The notes under the pieces are model-generated. The model did no database searches. It saw nothing but the letters and a program-made list of their open reading frames with translations, and was not told where the DNA came from. The position numbers and the translations under genes were made by a program. A DNA stretch of 64,000 nt. It comes from JAHEJN01 sp963787285 (GTDB lineage Bacteria; Actinomycetota; Acidimicrobiia; Acidimicrobiales; JAHEJN01). Below are positions 61,300 to 64,000 of this stretch, piece by piece. Numbering within the stretch: position 1 is the first letter of the stretch; every line of letters starts with the position of its first letter. Where the stretch lies: the NCBI GenBank assembly GCA_963787285.1, contig CAWBCM010000006.1:124001-188000 (forward strand), read 5' to 3'.

Positions 61300-63666
61300 T
61301 CAGGCTCCGCGAATGCGCTCGGCCGGGCCGATTCCCGGGATGATTCTGGGGAGTGCGGCGATGGCGGCACCGGCCACGATGATGGCGATGAGCGTGGGCG
61401 TCCAGTGTTCGGCATCGGGGGTGTTCAGCTCGAAGTACTCCCGCGGCCACGACCACAGCAACACGATCGCGTAGAGGCTGGTCATCGCGGCGACCAGTCC
61501 GATCTTCCACGGTCGCAGTGGTCGACTGACCACCAGAAGCACCGCGAGGCCGATGCCCAGGAGCGTGATGGTGGCCACCGTGCGGGCCTCGCTGAGCTCC
61601 GAATCGGTCGCACGGGGAACAGCCAGATACGCCAACCACGTCGCAACCGCGGCGATGACGCCCGCCGGCAGCGAGAACCGCAGCACTCGGGTGATGAATC
61701 CGGGTCGCACCAGGTTCACGTTCGGTGCCAACGCGAGGAACAGTCCGGGGAGGCCGATGCTGAAGGTGCCGATCAGGGTGAGATGTCGCGGCAGGAACGG
61801 GAACGGAATCTGCTGGATGCCGATGATCAGTGTGAGGAGCACCGCGTAGGCGGCCTTGGTGACGAAGAGGTTGGCCACCCGCTCGACGTTGTTGATGACC
61901 TTGCGGCCTTCGGCCAGCACGCGCGGCAGCGTGGCGAAGGAGTTGTCGAGCAGGACGAGCTGGGCCACCGCCCGGCTGGCCTCGCTCCCGGATCCCATGG
62001 CGATGCCCATGTCGGCGTCCTTCAGCGCCAGCACGTCGTTGACGCCGTCGCCGGTCATGGCCACGACGTGGCCGCGAGCCTGGAGTGCCTGCACCATGGC
62101 GCGTTTCTGATGAGGGGTGACCCGTCCGAACACGGTGTTGTCGGCCAGCGCGTCGGCCAGCCGGTCGGGGTCGTCGGGAAGCTCCCGGGCGTCATAGCCG
62201 CCTTCCGCGACGTTCTCCACGCCCGCTCGTCGGGCCACCGCGGCGACCGTCGCTGCGTTGTCGCCGGAGATCACCTTGATGTCGACCCCCTGTTCGCGGA
62301 AGAACCGGAGGATCTCCGGAGCGTCGGCGCGCACCGTGTCCTCGAGCATGATCAGGGCCACGGGATGGCGTCGAGGCGGCAGGTCGTCACCGGTGAGCGG
62401 CTGTTCGGTTCGGGTGAGCAACAGGACCCGACGACCGGCCTCCGATTCGATCGTCATCCGGTTCCGGGCCTCGGTGTCGGCGTCGTCGAGGAGGATCTCG
62501 GGCGCACCGAAGAAGAACAGACCCTGCTGGGCGAACTCGGTGGCCGCCCACTTGCGCTTCGACGAGAAGGGCTCGGTGTGCACGACCTCCCAGTCGGGGC
62601 TGTCCCGGTAGTTGTCGACCACCGCTCGCAAGGTGGCGTTGGGATTGGGATCGGCGGCGCCGATGGCGCCGAGGGCGGCGGCCACGAACTCGTCGTCGTG
62701 GTCGCCGAGGCTGACCACCTCACCGAGGGAGATGTGGCCGGTGGTGATCGTCCCGGTCTTGTCGAGGCAGAGCGTGTCGACTCGGGCCAACAGCTCCACG
62801 GTGGCGAGCTCCTTGGCGAGCGCCTTCTGTCGGGCGATGGCGATGATGCCGGCCATGAACGACAAGCTCGTGAGCAGCACCAGGCCGTCGGGCACCATCG
62901 CCACCGCGGCGGCAACGGTGCCCTGGAGCGCATCCTGCCAGCGGGGTTCGGCGTCGAGCAGCGACCACAACAACAACGCCGACGCCGGCGGGATCAACAC
63001 GACCAGCCACCGGAGGACCAGGTTGATGCCGGTACGGAGCTCGGAATGGACGAGCGTGAACCGCTTTGCCTCCTCGGCGAGGGTGCTCGCGTACGACTCT
63101 GCGCCGATTCGAGTGGCCTGGTAGCGCCCCGAACCGGCCGCGACGAAGCTTCCCGAGAGCACTTCGGTGCCCGGACCCTTGGCCACGGCGTCGATCTCGC
63201 CGGTGAGCAGTGACTCGTCGAGCTCGAGGCCGACCGAGCTCAGGACCGTGCCGTCGACCACGATCTGGTCGCCGGGAGCGACATCGAGCACCTCGTCGGC
63301 CACGACCCCGCTGATGCCGATCTCCGACACCGATCCGTTGCGCACGACCCTGGCTCGCGGTGCGCTCAGGAGTGCCAGTCGATCGAGCTCCCGCTTGGCC
63401 CGCAGCTCCTGGATGACGCCGATCACCGCATTGGACACCACCACGCCGACGAACAGACCGTCCTTCGGATAACCGGCCACGAGGATCAGGACGAACAGCG
63501 TGACCATGATCGCGTTGACCGGAGTGAGAAGGTTGGCCCGGACGATCTCGCCGATGGTGCGTACGGGGGCGTCGGGCACCTGGTTCGTCCGACCGGCCCG
63601 AACTCGTTCGGCCACCGCCGCGTCGTCGAGCCCGAGCACCGGATCGATCGTGGTCAGCTCGGTCAT
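61300..63666 (-). CDS. P-type cation-transporting ATPase (CtpE-like)
   Basis: The 788-residue protein has the P-type ATPase core: actuator loop DESLLTGEIDAVAKG, phosphorylated Asp in LCLDKTGTITTG, and hinge MTGDGVNDVLALKDADMGIA. About ten membrane helices are present, and VVAAAVAMVPDGLVLLTSLS lies in helix 4. The overall pattern resembles mycobacterial CtpE, a calcium-related transporter, but the ion is not certain. Its ATG overlaps the stop of the preceding Nudix gene (ATGA) and it is followed by the glycosyltransferase gene. Confidence 0.88.
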   Translation of the reverse strand: MTELTTIDPVLGLDDAAVAERVRAGRTNQVPDAPVRTIGEIVRANLLTPVNAIMVTLFVLILVAGYPKDGLFVGVVVSNAVIGVIQELRAKRELDRLALLSAPRARVVRNGSVSEIGISGVVADEVLDVAPGDQIVVDGTVLSSVGLELDESLLTGEIDAVAKGPGTEVLSGSFVAAGSGRYQATRIGAESYASTLAEEAKRFTLVHSELRTGINLVLRWLVVLIPPASALLLWSLLDAEPRWQDALQGTVAAAVAMVPDGLVLLTSLSFMAGIIAIARQKALAKELATVELLARVDTLCLDKTGTITTGHISLGEVVSLGDHDDEFVAAALGAIGAADPNPNATLRAVVDNYRDSPDWEVVHTEPFSSKRKWAATEFAQQGLFFFGAPEILLDDADTEARNRMTIESEAGRRVLLLTRTEQPLTGDDLPPRRHPVALIMLEDTVRADAPEILRFFREQGVDIKVISGDNAATVAAVARRAGVENVAEGGYDARELPDDPDRLADALADNTVFGRVTPHQKRAMVQALQARGHVVAMTGDGVNDVLALKDADMGIAMGSGSEASRAVAQLVLLDNSFATLPRVLAEGRKVINNVERVANLFVTKAAYAVLLTLIIGIQQIPFPFLPRHLTLIGTFSIGLPGLFLALAPNVNLVRPGFITRVLRFSLPAGVIAAVATWLAYLAVPRATDSELSEARTVATITLLGIGLAVLLVVSRPLRPWKIGLVAAMTSLYAIVLLWSWPREYFELNTPDAEHWTPTLIAIIVAGAAIAALPRIIPGIGPAERIRGA

Positions 63667-64000
63667 GGGTGCTCGACCAGCAGATTCCATCCGTCGGCGG
63701 ACATCTCCACCCGGTGTCGTGGGCCCTCGGCCCGTAGATCGCCCTCGGGATAGGCCACATCGCCCTCCCACAGCAAGGCCGTGAAACCGTCTCCCCTGGC
63801 GAGAACGGTCCGGTATCGCATCGGTTCGTGGGTCGATGCGTGATCGACGAGCTGGATGACCGTTGCGAACTCGGCGAGGTCGTGCAGCGTCACGAAGGTG
63901 GGCGGAGCGAGCTCGATCTCCACCGCTGCATGCATCTCGAGGGCGCGACGTGGCGTGAGCCAGGCGTGATCGGTGATCTCCGCGTCGTCGACCGTCACCT
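63663..64000 (-). CDS. Nudix hydrolase, C-terminal part only (gene extends past the window)
   Basis: The open frame reaches the window edge. The visible residues begin VTVDDAEITDHAWLTPRRAL and EMHAAVEIELAPPTFVTLHD, the typical C-terminal half of Nudix hydrolases, after the Nudix box. The catalytic box itself is not in the window. The stop overlaps the P-type ATPase start. It probably hydrolyses a nucleoside diphosphate derivative. Confidence 0.7.
   Translation of the reverse strand, partial: VTVDDAEITDHAWLTPRRALEMHAAVEIELAPPTFVTLHDLAEFATVIQLVDHASTHEPMRYRTVLARGDGFTALLWEGDVAYPEGDLRAEGPRHRVEMSADGWNLLVEHP

Noticed and set aside
1..64000. tRNA, rRNA and insertion-sequence signals
   Set aside because: No cloverleaf, rRNA block, transposase or flanking inverted repeats were recognised by eye; a tRNAscan or Infernal run would be decisive.

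Overview
The window is high-GC bacterial DNA with tightly packed genes, many GTG and some TTG starts, and ATGA/GTGA stop-start overlaps. GatCAB, a PASTA-type Ser/Thr kinase, NAD-dependent DNA ligase, an MT0933-like antitoxin, PspC-type stress proteins and many leaderless promoters all point to an actinobacterium. The lack of mycolic-acid or sporulation genes and the overall gene mix suggest an Acidimicrobiia-like (Ilumatobacter-type) lineage; that placement is inference. No rRNA, tRNA, CRISPR array or insertion sequence was recognised.

1-9.1 kb: a lipoprotein and MFS transporter head-to-head with murA across a 20-bp bidirectional promoter; a rhomboid protease; an SRPBCC/methyltransferase/hydrolase operon; and the tRNA-thiolation pair cysteine desulfurase-mnmA. 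9.1-19.1 kb: ligA, a PASTA kinase, an SCP2-domain protein and the gatC-gatA-gatB operon. 19.1-28.4 kb: thioesterase, MATE exporter, hydrolase, ilvD, a Tat-exported protein, a NadD-like nucleotidyltransferase, and ilvB-ilvN-ilvC preceded by a leader peptide and terminator hairpin typical of branched-chain amino acid attenuation.

28.4-34.1 kb is the most unusual part. A NTP_transf_5-type nucleotidyltransferase, a GNAT-like protein, an ER-type (Ser-His) signal-peptidase-like protein, an HPr-kinase-like ATPase, a PqqD-like peptide-recognition protein and an ABC exporter surround a 36-codon gene. That gene has a near-consensus promoter and Shine-Dalgarno site, and its product looks like a RiPP precursor: a leader with YxxPxV and a Thr at -2, then a His/Arg-rich core starting with Gly. 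No lasso cyclase or transglutaminase-like protease is present, so this is either a reduced or a new RiPP type.

34.2-43.3 kb: a PspC-fused histidine kinase with a LuxR regulator, a divergent PspC/toast-rack operon, a patatin, a PssE-PssD-UDP-sugar dehydrogenase polysaccharide operon, a crotonase and a secreted anchored protein. 43.4-53.4 kb: an ECF sigma factor fused to an anti-sigma-like zinc motif and a surface domain, a P450, a broken MOSC gene, a patchwork of FG-GAP/VCBS-like fragments, TldD/TldE, an M20 peptidase and a HAD protein. 53.5-64 kb: a substrate-binding lipoprotein, a HerA-like ATPase, an MT0933-like antitoxin, a TPR membrane protein, a thiolase, a GT4 glycosyltransferase, a P-type ATPase and the end of a Nudix gene.

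Two window-wide patterns stand out. More than twenty genes have a TANNNT-like -10 hexamer ending 6-7 nt before the start codon, which implies leaderless mRNAs. Single-base frameshifts are frequent between about 29 and 57 kb but almost absent in the first 28 kb, which suggests uneven sequence quality rather than true gene decay.
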